From DASUBN01 sp036000105 (lineage in GTDB: Bacteria; Pseudomonadota; Gammaproteobacteria; Natronospirales; REEB76), in contig DASYGE010000007.1 of assembly GCA_036000105.1 (NCBI GenBank), positions 1-64,000 of the forward strand: a DNA stretch of 64,000 bases, in the 5' to 3' direction. The notes beneath the pieces were generated by a model, which did not search any database, had not been told where the DNA came from, and saw nothing but the letters and a program-made list of their open reading frames with translations. The position numbers and the translations under genes were made by a program. Positions 49,994 through 58,854 of the stretch are shown piece after piece. Every line of letters starts with the position of its first letter. The stretch's first letter is position 1.

Positions 49994-51289
49994 ATGTTGC
50001 TGCAAAACTGGTGGTATACGACGCTGCTCGGCACGGAGAACCCGATCCGACCGCCCTTGGCGGCCGATATAAAGACAGACGTGGCCGTGGTGGGGGCCGG
50101 CATGGCCGGTCTCACGGCGGCCATGCGCCTGGCGGATTCGGGCTGCAAGGTCGTGCTCATCGACAGGAACATCTGCGGCGGCAGCACCACAGGGAAAAGC
50201 GCGGGCTTCCTCACGCCCGACAGCGAACTCGAACTGTCGCAGATCCTGCGCCGCTTCGGGCGCGAAGGCGCGCATCACCTCTGGCAGGTGCCGGAGAAGG
50301 GGATAGAGACCATCGTAGCGACCGTCAAGGCCCACGGGATCGAATGCGACCTGCGGCCCCAGGACAGCCTATTCCTGGCGAACGATCGCAGCGGAGCCAA
50401 GGACGTGCACGAGGAGGCCGAAGCGAGGCGGCTGCTCGGCTATCCACTGACCGAATACACGGCGGCGGAGGTCCCCAAGGTGCTGGGCTCCTCCGGGTAC
50501 CAGGCAGGAGTCCGCTACGGCGGCACTTACGGCATCGACGCACTGAGATACAGCCAGGGTGTGAAGAAGATCCTGCTGGAACGCGGCGTGCAGATCTATG
50601 AGAGCACCGAGGCCTATGCGATCGAAGGGCACACCGTGCGGACGCACGGTGGCAGCATAACGGCCAACAGCATCATCGTCTGCTCGGACAAGCTGAAGCC
50701 TGTGTTCACTCCCTATGCCAACAATGCGTTCCACGCGCAGACCTTCCTGACCATCAGCGCGCCGCTCACCGACCGCGAGGCGAGCGAGTTGTTCCCGGGC
50801 GATCCCCTGCAATGCTGGGATTCCGACCTGGTCTATAGTTACTGGCGGCTCACGGGCCAACAGCGCGTCCTCCTCGGGGGCGGTAGTGCCCTGACGACGT
50901 ACACGAACCGCGCGGTGACATCGCCGCGGGTGGCGGAGCGGGTGGTCGGGGATTTCCGCAAGAAGTTCCCGGCGCTCAAGCACGTCGGATTCCTGCAATA
51001 CTGGCCGGGTCTCATCGATATGACCCGCGATCTGTTCCCCACCGTGCTTCGGGACGAACAGGCGCCGTGGGTGCATTTCGTGCTGGGTTGCGTGGGCCTG
51101 CCGTGGGCGGCGTTCTGCGGCGACTTCGCGGCCCGGCACACGCTGGACAGCGCAGTGCAAAAAGACGCTATCTACTACCAGTACTTCCGCCCGGACCGAC
51201 CGTTCCTCATGCCGCTGTGGAGCGAACGCCTGCTCGGCAAACCGATCGTGTTCTCACTGAACAATATCTGGGCCAAGTATTACCAGTAG
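49994..51289 (+). CDS. FAD-dependent amino-acid/amine oxidoreductase (DAO family) inside the prophage
   Basis: The start at ATG 49994 gives 431 residues. The Rossmann motif VAVVGAGMAGLTAAMRLADSG (about 30-50) is followed by GGSTTGKSAGFLTPD, as in PuuB/OrdL-type gamma-glutamylputrescine or amine oxidases. The second half has a DAO C-terminal region (GLIDMTRDLFPTV, then GLPWAAFCGDFAA). No signal peptide. It lies between terL and portal but is not a phage function and has its own promoter, so it is cargo. The substrate is not defined by sequence. Confidence 0.8.
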   Translation: MLLQNWWYTTLLGTENPIRPPLAADIKTDVAVVGAGMAGLTAAMRLADSGCKVVLIDRNICGGSTTGKSAGFLTPDSELELSQILRRFGREGAHHLWQVPEKGIETIVATVKAHGIECDLRPQDSLFLANDRSGAKDVHEEAEARRLLGYPLTEYTAAEVPKVLGSSGYQAGVRYGGTYGIDALRYSQGVKKILLERGVQIYESTEAYAIEGHTVRTHGGSITANSIIVCSDKLKPVFTPYANNAFHAQTFLTISAPLTDREASELFPGDPLQCWDSDLVYSYWRLTGQQRVLLGGGSALTTYTNRAVTSPRVAERVVGDFRKKFPALKHVGFLQYWPGLIDMTRDLFPTVLRDEQAPWVHFVLGCVGLPWAAFCGDFAARHTLDSAVQKDAIYYQYFRPDRPFLMPLWSERLLGKPIVFSLNNIWAKYYQ

Positions 51290-51307
51290 AGATGTGTTGC
51301 CATCGAT

Positions 51308-51952
51308 CTACTTCTCAGGCATCGCCTGCAGGGTCTTGTCCACCTGTTCCAGCAGACTTCCCTCGAAATCAGACAGGTTGTAATAGGTGCCCTGGAGGGT
51401 ACGCAGCATGGTGATGGTCTGGCTGCGGTCATAGGGCGCGGGGGACCCATACACCTCACTGCTCTGTTGGATGCAGCTCACCAAACCTGAGTCCTGAAAC
51501 GTGTAGTAATCGGTCAAAGCCTTCACGAGATCCGGGGCCATGAACGGCAGGTCGCCGTTGGCGACGGCGGTCTTCCAGGCGGTGTCGGAGAGGCTTGATG
51601 GCGTCACATTGGGGTGCCAGATGCCGTGCCACTTGAGTTCCTGCCTGTTGGCACGGATCACTTCGAACATGTCCTTGCCACGCACCAGCTTATCCAGATC
51701 GGGCCGTCCCAGGAATTGCCTGAAAGTCTCCACTTCCTGCTCATCGTAGGGTTGAGCATCCGCGATGATGGCGCGGTCCTGTTGCAGCTCAACGCGGACG
51801 GCAGCGAGGTCCCGGTCAACCCGCTGGTGGGCTGCGCGCTCTTGGCGCCAATTGTTGGTGTAGAGGGCCAAGAGGATGCTGAAGATGATGAGTGCAGCTT
51901 CGGCCAGGACGTTGAGCAGCCGCACCTTACCCATGTTGATCATCTTGTACAC
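51308..51952 (-). CDS. Membrane-anchored protein, DUF6090-like
   Basis: The 214-residue protein starts at GTG 51952 behind AGGAGGA. It has an N-terminal membrane helix (about 13-30) with LAEAALIIFSILLALYTNNWRQER, then a periplasmic or cytoplasmic helical domain. The AExxLIxxSILLAxxxxxW pattern is shared by DUF6090-like proteins of unknown role. It is convergent with the flavoprotein gene and antisense to phage transcription, so it is cargo. Confidence 0.6.
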   Translation of the reverse strand: MYKMINMGKVRLLNVLAEAALIIFSILLALYTNNWRQERAAHQRVDRDLAAVRVELQQDRAIIADAQPYDEQEVETFRQFLGRPDLDKLVRGKDMFEVIRANRQELKWHGIWHPNVTPSSLSDTAWKTAVANGDLPFMAPDLVKALTDYYTFQDSGLVSCIQQSSEVYGSPAPYDRSQTITMLRTLQGTYYNLSDFEGSLLEQVDKTLQAMPEK

Positions 51953-52052
51953 GCGATCCTCCTGCCAGCCTGTATATCCCCGATCCTTATATTGGCCAAA
52001 CGGCCCCTGTAATACCAGACCAGGGGAGCGCTGTGGAATCTACCTATTCTTG

Positions 52053-52127
52053 ACTGGATACCGGCTTCCGCCGGCAGATTTTCGCTCCTGCAAAATCTGC
52101 ATTTCCGCCATCCTTGGCGGTCGTATG
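52053..52127. repeat. REP hairpin with inserted hairpins, before the portal gene
   Basis: The REP arms TGGATACCGGCTTCCGCCGG and TCGTATGACGG are split by a 40-bp insert holding GCAGATTTT/AAAATCTGC and CCGCC/GGCGG hairpins. The portal ribosome-binding site (GGAG) directly abuts its right arm, so the repeat occupies the end of a cargo segment. Confidence 0.65.
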
Positions 52128-52138
52128 ACGGAGACTAA

Positions 52139-54028
52139 ATGGATATAGAAGAAGCACAGAAGCTGCTGGCCCGCTCGGTGGCGAGGCGCCGCCAGTGGCG
52201 TGCGGACGCGCGGGAGGACTTCGCGTTCGTCGCCGGGCATCAGTGGAGCGAGGAAGACGCGGCGCAGATGGACGATTCGCTGCGGCCCCGTACCACCTTC
52301 AATACCATCGCGCCGGTGGCCGATGCCATCGCCGGGCACGAGGTGAGCAACCGCCAGGAGGTGAGTTATCTGCCCAGGCAAGTGGGCAGCTCGGCGGTGA
52401 GCGAGATCCTGACCGCCGCGGCGGAATGGGTGCGGGAGGAGTGCGACGTGGAGCACGAGGAATCGGAAGCCTTCTATGACGCGACGGTGTGCGGCGAGGG
52501 CTGGACGGATACGGAGCTGGACTACGACCTGGATCTGGACGGACGCATCGAGATCACCCGGGTGGACCCCCTGGAGATGGACGTGGACCCGGCGGCGACC
52601 CGCAAGAACCACGCGGATGCGAAATGGGTCTGCCGCTCGAAGGTGTATGGGCGGAAAGATGCGCTGGAGCTCTGGCCCGAGGGGGAGTTCGAGGCGCCGG
52701 ATGGCTCGCGGGAGGCAGACAGCCCGGTGGATGTGATCGCGGCGGCGTTCTACCGCGCTGATTCCGGGGCGGGCGGGCGCAAGGGCGGTGAGGGGGACAA
52801 AGTGATCATCCATGACTTCCAGTGGTGGGAGCATGAGCCCATATATAGAGTGCCGGTGCAGCAGCTGGGGCCGGAACGGACTTTCCTGATGCTGAATACC
52901 CCAGACGAGAACCAGACGAGTGGTGGCGACATGTCGCGACCGCTGCTGCCAGCCCATCGGTTGCAGCCGGATGCCCAGGGCTTGATCACCCTGGACGGGG
53001 ATGAATACGGACGGGTGAAAGCGCTGCTGGAAGGCGTGCCGGTGTTGAAGCAGAAACGGCGCCGCTATCAGCGTATGTATTTCTCCGGAGATGAGCTGCT
53101 GGAGACGAAGCCGACCCCTACGGGTGACAGCTTCACTTACAAGGCGATCACGGCGAAGCGGGACCGGAAGCTGAAGTGCTGGTACGGCATCGTGCGGGCC
53201 ATGAAGGACCCGCAGCGCTGGACCAACAAGTTCATGTCTTCGATGCTGGAGATCGTGGGCACCTCCGGCAAGGGCGGGCTGCTATACGAGCCGGATGCCT
53301 TCGTGAACCTGCGGCAAGCGGAAGAGGATTGGGCGGACCCCTCGCGGAACGTGGCCATGACGGACGGGGCCATCGCGGCCAACAAGATCATGCCGCGACC
53401 GGTGAGCCAGATGCCGCCGCAGATGATGAGCCTGATGCAGTACTGCAGCCAATCCATCCAGGCGGTGGCCGGCGTGAACCCGGAGGTGATGGGGCTCTCG
53501 AAGGCGCTGGATCCCTCCGGGGTTATGGAGGAGGGGCGCCGGCAGTCGGGCTTGAACATGCTCGCTTATCTATTCGATGGGCTGAGGCGCTACCGCAAGG
53601 AGCAGGGCCGGTTGATCCTCACGATGATCCGGAAATACATCCCGCAAGGACGGCTGATACGGCTCGTGGGGGATGCGGGGGTGCAATATGTGCCGCTGGT
53701 GTATGACGACACGGCGGTGGAATACGACGTGATCGTGGATGAGGCGCCCACAGCGCCGAACGTGAAGCAGCGGACCTGGGAAGCTTTTACGCTCCTGGCG
53801 GGGCAGCTGCCGCAGCTCATCACGCCGCAGGCGGCCTTGATCGCTCTCGATTACTCACCCTTCCCGGCGGCGATGGTGCAGAAGCTCAAAGCACAAGCTC
53901 AACCGCCGGCAGGGGCGGCGCCGCCCGATCCCGTGACTCAGGCGGAGGTGGCGAACCTGAATGCTTCAGCGTCGCTCAAGGCGGCGCAGACAGAGAAGAC
54001 GCGGGCGCAGACGCAAGGACAGATATGA
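52139..54028 (+). CDS. Phage portal protein (P22-like)
   Basis: The 629-residue protein resembles P22-type portals: an N-terminal LARSVARRRQWRADAREDFAFVAGHQW, then TTFNTIAPVADAIAGHEV and the core with PLEMDVDPAA, and QSIQAVAGVNPEVMGLSK. The C-terminus is Ala/Gln-rich helical, like the portal barrel. The portal is the dodecameric ring at the capsid vertex that docks TerL. GGAG lies 5 bp before ATG. The frame is intact although its neighbours are displaced by cargo. Confidence 0.88.
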   Translation: MDIEEAQKLLARSVARRRQWRADAREDFAFVAGHQWSEEDAAQMDDSLRPRTTFNTIAPVADAIAGHEVSNRQEVSYLPRQVGSSAVSEILTAAAEWVREECDVEHEESEAFYDATVCGEGWTDTELDYDLDLDGRIEITRVDPLEMDVDPAATRKNHADAKWVCRSKVYGRKDALELWPEGEFEAPDGSREADSPVDVIAAAFYRADSGAGGRKGGEGDKVIIHDFQWWEHEPIYRVPVQQLGPERTFLMLNTPDENQTSGGDMSRPLLPAHRLQPDAQGLITLDGDEYGRVKALLEGVPVLKQKRRRYQRMYFSGDELLETKPTPTGDSFTYKAITAKRDRKLKCWYGIVRAMKDPQRWTNKFMSSMLEIVGTSGKGGLLYEPDAFVNLRQAEEDWADPSRNVAMTDGAIAANKIMPRPVSQMPPQMMSLMQYCSQSIQAVAGVNPEVMGLSKALDPSGVMEEGRRQSGLNMLAYLFDGLRRYRKEQGRLILTMIRKYIPQGRLIRLVGDAGVQYVPLVYDDTAVEYDVIVDEAPTAPNVKQRTWEAFTLLAGQLPQLITPQAALIALDYSPFPAAMVQKLKAQAQPPAGAAPPDPVTQAEVANLNASASLKAAQTEKTRAQTQGQI

Positions 54029-54082
54029 GATGAGGCGGGGCCATAGGCTGCCGCCCGTGGCCCCGAGTAATCATCGACGACC

Positions 54083-54616
54083 CTACTTAACCGGGATCAT
54101 CAGGTGCTCGTACAGCGTGCCGCTCCACATGACGTAGGGTTTCGAGGTATCTGGGTCTGGTCCCTTGACGTAGCCCGTCATGAGCTTCACCGAAGGCCCG
54201 AGCACCATGATGTGGGGGCCGGTGTCTATCCAATGTCCACCGGCCGCAGGAGCATCCGCGTACGGATCGGTGTTGCTCGGATCATGAGCGCCTTTGAGCA
54301 TATACATGAAGCCGACCTTGTCGGCAGGCGGCTTGTGGGCCATGTACGCCAGCATCCAGTCCCAGCCGTTCGGATCGGTGCACATGGGATAGTCGCCGGG
54401 CATGCAGGTCCAGCCATTGGTGCCCTGCTTCAGGGTGCGCATCTTCCCGGCCGCATCCATCGAGACGATGGTCGCATCATGTGAGATGGATGCGGGTGCT
54501 GCCGATTGCGCTTCGGCGATCTGCTGCTGGTCCGATTTCGCCGCCGGCGCGGCGGCTTGGGCGATACCTGTGAGCATCGCGAGGCCGATGAAGAACCCGA
54601 GTTTGAAGTTACGCAT
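54083..54616 (-). CDS. Exported hypothetical protein (cargo)
   Basis: The 177-residue protein has a signal peptide (RNFKLGFFIGLAMLTGIAQA). WTCMPGDYPMCTDPNGWDWM contains a possible disulfide pair; HIMVLGPSV and PYVMWSGTLYEHLMIPV are near the end. The family is widespread in Proteobacteria but has no known function. It is antisense to phage transcription, between portal and scaffold. Confidence 0.65.
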   Translation of the reverse strand: MRNFKLGFFIGLAMLTGIAQAAAPAAKSDQQQIAEAQSAAPASISHDATIVSMDAAGKMRTLKQGTNGWTCMPGDYPMCTDPNGWDWMLAYMAHKPPADKVGFMYMLKGAHDPSNTDPYADAPAAGGHWIDTGPHIMVLGPSVKLMTGYVKGPDPDTSKPYVMWSGTLYEHLMIPVK

Positions 54617-54717
54617 TGGGACCCCTCCCTAATCTATTAGAGAGGTCATTCTGGTGCCTACCGCGCAACTGCGTCAAACCCCAGATGGGAGTAAGCACGC
54701 AGAGCAAAGGTGTCAAC

Positions 54718-55092
54718 TCAGTCGCTGGGCTTGAAATACACCACTACGGGTGGGCGCTTGGGGTCGAAGTTCGGATTGCCGGCGCGGTGGTCCAACAGGA
54801 TCTGCACTGTCAGGTCGTTATCATCCGCGATCTTCGTGGCTTCCTCGTCGGTGATCATCTTCAGGTCGAGAGTGATCTGGCGGGCGGTGGAGCGGAACAG
54901 CTTGACGGCGGTCACCTGGACATCACGTTCGCGAGTCTTGCGGCCAAAGACGGTCTTCTCGTCATAGATCTTGATGCGATCCCCAACTGCGAGTCCGCTG
55001 CCAAAGGCGCAGAAGGCGCAGGTGGCACTGTCTATGTCGCTCACGAAGAGCGAACCGTCAGTCGCGGCGGTGCTGAGTTTATCTGTGCCCAC
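54718..55092 (-). CDS. Hypothetical protein (cargo)
   Basis: A 124-residue frame with TCAFCAFGSGLAVGDRIKIYDEKTVFG, then alternating beta strands; the C-terminal half is acidic. No signal peptide, no domain recognised. Second antisense gene between portal and scaffold. Confidence 0.5.
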   Translation of the reverse strand: MGTDKLSTAATDGSLFVSDIDSATCAFCAFGSGLAVGDRIKIYDEKTVFGRKTRERDVQVTAVKLFRSTARQITLDLKMITDEEATKIADDNDLTVQILLDHRAGNPNFDPKRPPVVVYFKPSD

Positions 55093-55304
55093 GGCGGTCC
55101 CTCAGTTTCGTGTACGAAGCATACGCCGGAGCGAAACCCCGACGGGCCCTGTCTGCGCGGGCGTAGCCTAAGCTACGCACGGCACGACCCCCTTCGTGCG
55201 ACTACGCAGGCCGGGGGAGAGTGCCACGGAATGAGAGGAAATGGAACCCGGGACAGCTTGGGTCAAGAGTCCCATATAGGTAGATGCCTAAAGAGGAGAT
55301 AAAA

Positions 55305-56243
55305 ATGGCTGGAACGATGCCGCAATTGAACGAAGCCGAATCGAAGTTCTTTGAAAGCAGGGGCCAGGACATGGCCCCTGCGCTTTCTGAGGGTCTGCCA
55401 GAGAGCGCGGAACCTTCAAATGAGGTGGAGACCGCAAGCGAAGCCGCGGCGCTGACCGAGAAGGGCGGCGAGGCGCTGGCTGCCAGTGCGCCGGAGAAGG
55501 AGGGCCGGCAGGAGAAGTTCGTGCCGCTGCAGGCTTTGCAGCAGGAGCGGGCGGAGAAGAAGCAGCTCCGAGAAGAGATCCGGCAATACCGGGAATGGCA
55601 GGCGCAGCTGGCGCAACGACTGCAACAGTTTCCCCATCAGCCGGCGCAGCCGATGCCCGATCCCCAGACGAAGCCGCTGGAGTACATCAACCACGTGTTG
55701 GGGAACGTACAGGCTACGACGGCCGAGCTGCAGCAATGGCGGCAACAGCAGGAGCAGACGGCGCAGCAGCGAGCTGCGGCACAGCAGGTCTCGGATTGGG
55801 CGGCAGGGCAGGAACAGGAATTCGCCAAGAGCCAGCCGGAATACCACGAGGCTTATCGCTATGCGGCGGATGCACGGGACAAGGAGTTGCAGGCCTTGGG
55901 GTATGCGGACCCCGGCGCACGGGCGGCCATCGTGCGGCAGAACACGGCGGAGATCATCAACAACGCCATCCAGCAAGAACGCAATCCGGCGGAACTGGTG
56001 TGGGAGTACGCCCAGGCACGCGGTTTCACGTCCAAGGGCAAGCGGGCGAGTACTACTCTGAATACAGGCGGCAACGAAGAAGCCCAAGCCAAGATCACGG
56101 CGGGTCTCCAGGCGGCGGGGGCGAAGCTGAATCAGGGCGGGGCGACGGGGGAAGGAGAAGTGGCAGCCAAAGATCTCGCTTCCATCACCGACCCTGATGA
56201 GTTCGAAAAGGCATGGAAGCGAGTCTTTGGTAAAAAACGGTAA
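55305..56243 (+). CDS. Phage scaffolding-like protein
   Basis: The start at ATG 55305 behind AAGAGGAG gives 312 residues. It is Glu/Gln-rich and mostly helical, with a long coiled coil (about 75-120, FVPLQALQQERAEKKQLREE onward) and Gln-rich region, ending in DPDEFEKAWKRVFGKKR. The composition and position between portal and capsid fit a prohead scaffold. Its 3' end recurs three more times downstream (56549, 58172, 58682), which is highly unusual. Confidence 0.7.
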   Translation: MAGTMPQLNEAESKFFESRGQDMAPALSEGLPESAEPSNEVETASEAAALTEKGGEALAASAPEKEGRQEKFVPLQALQQERAEKKQLREEIRQYREWQAQLAQRLQQFPHQPAQPMPDPQTKPLEYINHVLGNVQATTAELQQWRQQQEQTAQQRAAAQQVSDWAAGQEQEFAKSQPEYHEAYRYAADARDKELQALGYADPGARAAIVRQNTAEIINNAIQQERNPAELVWEYAQARGFTSKGKRASTTLNTGGNEEAQAKITAGLQAAGAKLNQGGATGEGEVAAKDLASITDPDEFEKAWKRVFGKKR

Positions 56244-56545
56244 CCAAAAATCAGAGATTTTCCGGCAACTGCTCCCTGCGTTGCTCTACCTCCTGCATCC
56301 ATGCAGTCGCGTTCCTGGCTAGGCGCAGACGACCGAGAAGCCCGGGCTCGCCGTATATGGCGAGCGGGCGGACAGGAGTCCGCACTGGGCCACAAGCCGT
56401 ACAGGGATGTATGGCGTGGTGCTCCTTTAAACTGTACGTGAAGATTCTTAAAGGAGGCTGCACTGTCGCTATCGGCTTCCTGCCTTTCGCGACATGAGGC
56501 CATCCTGGCCTCAACACCGCCAGGGGTGAAAAGATCGGTTTTTGG
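56244..56545. mobile_element. MITE-like palindromic element, copy R3 (about 300 bp)
   Basis: Ends CCAAAAATCAGAGATTTTCC and, inverted, GAAAAGATCGGTTTTTGG. The interior has TGGCTAGGCGCAGACGACCG, GGCGGACAGGAGTCCGC, GTACAGGGATGTA and ACATGAGGCCATCCTGGCC, shared with R2 and R4. It begins right after the scaffold stop codon and ends 3 bp before a partial copy of the scaffold 3' end. It has no clear TA flank. No gene inside. Confidence 0.65.
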
Positions 56546-56548
56546 GGC

Positions 56549-56630
56549 GGGGGTCACGGACCCGGAGGTATTCGAGAAGGCTTGGAAGAAGGTCTTTGGG
56601 AGGCACAAATAGCATGTGTCACTGCAAGAC
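56549..56630 (+). pseudogene. Partial copy of the scaffold 3' end (copy 4) plus start of the next gene
   Basis: In frame it reads VTDPEVFEKAWKKVFGRHK-stop, matching TDPDEFEKAWKRVFGKK of the scaffold. The following bases match the start of the 58855 gene (MCHCKT against MCQCKT) for 17 bp before similarity stops. It is a junction scar, closest to the copy at 58682. Confidence 0.8.
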
Positions 56631-56726
56631 CTCACCACATCTGATGCCACAGTCGAGGCGTAGAATGCCACTCTGTGCCCACCCTAGCGTACGCGACGCT
56701 CTACGCTTAACGAGGAGAAAAGGACC

Positions 56727-57320
56727 ATGACGAAGCAAAGAAACATGCTCGTGTCGGTGTTTGGTGCCTGCCTCACGGCCGCATTTCTAATCGGCGCCAA
56801 CCCGGTTGCCGCCGCCGATCAAAATCTATGGCCTGCGACAAAAGTTAACGAACCCGTCCCGAAGATCGATGGCATCCCAGCCGCACTTGCGAAGAACCTG
56901 GCTAACTTCGACGACCTCGACTTCCGCGTCTATACCAACCAGCAGTGGCAGGATCTCCACAAGAGCCACGCGCAGGACATCGTCGTGCACTATCCGGATG
57001 GCCACATAACCAAGGGCATCCAAAAGCACATCGAGGAGCTGAAGTACATGTGGACGTTTGCACCTGATAACCGAATCACGGAGCACGCCGTCCGGTTCGG
57101 CACCTCAGATGCCGAATGGACAGCGGTGATGGGATGGCTTGACGGCACATTCACGAAGTCCATGGTCCTAGCCGACGGCACAATCATCCAGCCTACCGGC
57201 AAGGCGTACCATCTCCCAATGGCAACCCTCGGGCATTGGAACAAGCAGGGCACCATGTTCGAGGAGTATCTATTCTGGGATAACGCCACGCTCATGAAGC
57301 AAATCGGAATCGGCAAATAG
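56727..57320 (+). CDS. Exported SnoaL/NTF2-like protein (cargo)
   Basis: The 197-residue protein has a signal peptide (VFGACLTAAFLIGANPVAAA). The rest has an NTF2/SnoaL-like pattern: HAQDIVVHYPDGHITKGIQKHIEELKYMW, WTAVMGWLDGTF and ATLGHWNKQGTMFEEYLFWD. SnoaL-like proteins are polyketide cyclases, esterases or ligand-binding proteins; this subset is often annotated as ester cyclase. CGAGGAGAAAAGG precedes the ATG. It starts just after the copy-4 scar on the phage strand. Confidence 0.75.
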   Translation: MTKQRNMLVSVFGACLTAAFLIGANPVAAADQNLWPATKVNEPVPKIDGIPAALAKNLANFDDLDFRVYTNQQWQDLHKSHAQDIVVHYPDGHITKGIQKHIEELKYMWTFAPDNRITEHAVRFGTSDAEWTAVMGWLDGTFTKSMVLADGTIIQPTGKAYHLPMATLGHWNKQGTMFEEYLFWDNATLMKQIGIGK

Positions 57321-57496
57321 TCCCAGGCAATCTCGCCTCATGATTTGGTCCTGAGGCGAGCCGCTGTTTCTTCGTGCGATGTGCCCCGTCCATAGAACGT
57401 CAGGTTTCGGCTAGAAGCAGACATCCGCCTAATGGCGAAACGTGGTAATTTTCCTACCGCAACAGCCTGCGGTCTTGATAGACAGGAGAAGAAGTC

Positions 57497-57859
57497 ATGG
57501 CGAGATATATCGATGGATATGTCGTACCGGTCCCGAAGAGGAACCTGAAAGCCTACCGTCGGATGGCGACGAAGTTCGGCAAGATATGCCGTGAGCATGG
57601 AGCGCTGGAATACAACGAGTGCATCGCCGACGATGTGAAGCCGGGAAAGGTCACGTCGTTCCCGCAGAGCGTGAAACTCAAACCGGGCGAGACCGTGATA
57701 TTCGCCTGGGTCGTATTCAAATCGCGCGCGCAACGCGATCGCATCAACGCCAAGGTCATGAAGGACCCACGGCTCGCCGAGATGATGGACCCCAAGACGA
57801 TGCCATTCGACGGTAAGCGCTTGTTCTGGGGCGGGTTCAAACCATTCATCACTCTTTGA
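57497..57859 (+). CDS. DUF1428 family protein (cargo)
   Basis: The 120-residue protein matches the YbaA/DUF1428 pattern: YIDGYVVPVPKRNLKAYRRMA, VTSFPQSVKLKPGETVIFAWVVFKSRAQRD and MPFDGKRLFWGGFKPF. It is a small dimeric ferredoxin-like fold of unknown function. AGGAGAAG precedes the ATG. It lies on the phage strand inside the cargo segment, 6 bp before the next ORF, so the two are likely co-transcribed. Confidence 0.88.
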   Translation: MARYIDGYVVPVPKRNLKAYRRMATKFGKICREHGALEYNECIADDVKPGKVTSFPQSVKLKPGETVIFAWVVFKSRAQRDRINAKVMKDPRLAEMMDPKTMPFDGKRLFWGGFKPFITL

Positions 57860-57865
57860 GAGACG

Positions 57866-58144
57866 ATGAAGTCCAGGATCACGGCTCTGCTCGTCATGAC
57901 CGCCTCGCTCGCAGCCTGGGCGGTGACGGTCGCGGCCGCAACCGGCGTATACAAAGGTGAGACCCGGGGCAGCGCGGGGATGATCTGCCACTACGACGTC
58001 AACGGGACCGACCGGACCGTGGACATACCTAACTATGCCATGTGTCCCCGGACCCGCGAGTTCAGCGTGCCCGCACCGAACGGCAGCACAGATATCGCGG
58101 TACCACCGGCAGTGAGCAATGCGGGAAACATGCAGGCGGAATAA
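57866..58144 (+). CDS. Small exported hypothetical protein (cargo)
   Basis: A 92-residue protein with a signal peptide (LLVMTASLAAWAVTVAAA). The mature part has GMICHYDVNGTDRTVDIPNYAMCP with two Cys. GAGAG precedes the ATG; it follows the DUF1428 gene by 6 bp. Family unknown. Confidence 0.6.
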   Translation: MKSRITALLVMTASLAAWAVTVAAATGVYKGETRGSAGMICHYDVNGTDRTVDIPNYAMCPRTREFSVPAPNGSTDIAVPPAVSNAGNMQAE

Positions 58145-58171
58145 CGCTATGCCCCAGGGCGCGCGCGCTTA

Positions 58172-58345
58172 GGCGGCAATGAAGCAGCCCAAGCCAAGAT
58201 CGCGGCAGGTCTCCAGGCGGCAGGGGCGAAGCTGAATCAGGGGGTGACGGGAGAGGGAGAGCTTTCAGCCGCTGATTCGGCTGGTATCACTGACCCGGAT
58301 GAATTCGAGAAGGCCTGGAAGCAGGTATTCGGAAAGCGAAGATTA
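58172..58345 (+). pseudogene. Copy 2 of the scaffold 3' end (about 58 codons)
   Basis: It reads GGNEAAQAKIAAGLQAAGAK, then LNQGVTGEGELSAADSAGIT, then DPDEFEKAWKQVFGK, in frame and close to the scaffold end at 56067-56243. It has no start, and the stop codon is replaced by the flank. Divergence is mostly at third positions, so it looks like a related phage allele rather than a fresh duplicate. It ends 6 bp before the 3' end of the convergent 58352 gene. Confidence 0.85.
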
Positions 58346-58351
58346 CAAACT

Positions 58352-58606
58352 CTAACGGAAGTACTTCTGGGCCTGGTCCAGGGCGGCTGACAGGGCGTCA
58401 TGTTCGGTGGTGAACTCGCCTAAGATCGTCACACGCTTTTCCTCGCTGGTGCGATTGCTATGGCCATCATGCAGGTGGATGCCAAAGGACGTGTGGAACA
58501 GCGCCGTTTTCTTATCTTCCACGATCTCGACCACGCCCTGATAGTGCAGCTTCCCGGTACGGAACCGCTTGTTCTCCAGGCTGCCGTTGAACGGATGTCT
58601 TGTCAT
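58352..58606 (-). CDS. Small hypothetical protein (cargo)
   Basis: An 84-residue protein with GGGGAGGTG before the ATG. LHYQGVVEIVEDKKTALFHTSFGIHLHDG and TTEHDALSAALDQAQKYF suggest a small alpha/beta fold. It sits on the minus strand exactly between two scaffold-end copies (58172-58345 and 58682-58853). Confidence 0.6.
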   Translation of the reverse strand: MTRHPFNGSLENKRFRTGKLHYQGVVEIVEDKKTALFHTSFGIHLHDGHSNRTSEEKRVTILGEFTTEHDALSAALDQAQKYFR

Positions 58607-58681
58607 GAAACACCTCCCCTAGGTGCCATGACTTAAGCATAGGCCACTTTTCCCCAAAGCGGGTCGGTGAGCTGATCGTCG

Positions 58682-58853
58682 GGTGCTGAAGAAGCCCAGG
58701 CCAAGATTACTGCGGGCCCCCAGGCAGGGGGCGAAGCTGAACCAAGGCAGGGCGACGTTAGAGAGGGATCTTTCAGCCCAGGATTTGGCTGGAATCACAG
58801 GCCCGGAGGAGTTCGAGAAGGCATGGAAGAAGGTGTTTGGGAGGTACAAATAG
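58682..58853 (+). pseudogene. Copy 3 of the scaffold 3' end, frameshifted
   Basis: GAEEAQAKITAG in one frame, then after a small indel AKLNQGRATLERDLSAQDLA, ITGPEEFEKAWKKVFGRYK-stop in another. The next gene (58855) follows at the normal phage spacing, so this copy carries the native downstream junction. Confidence 0.85.
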
Positions 58854-58854
58854 C

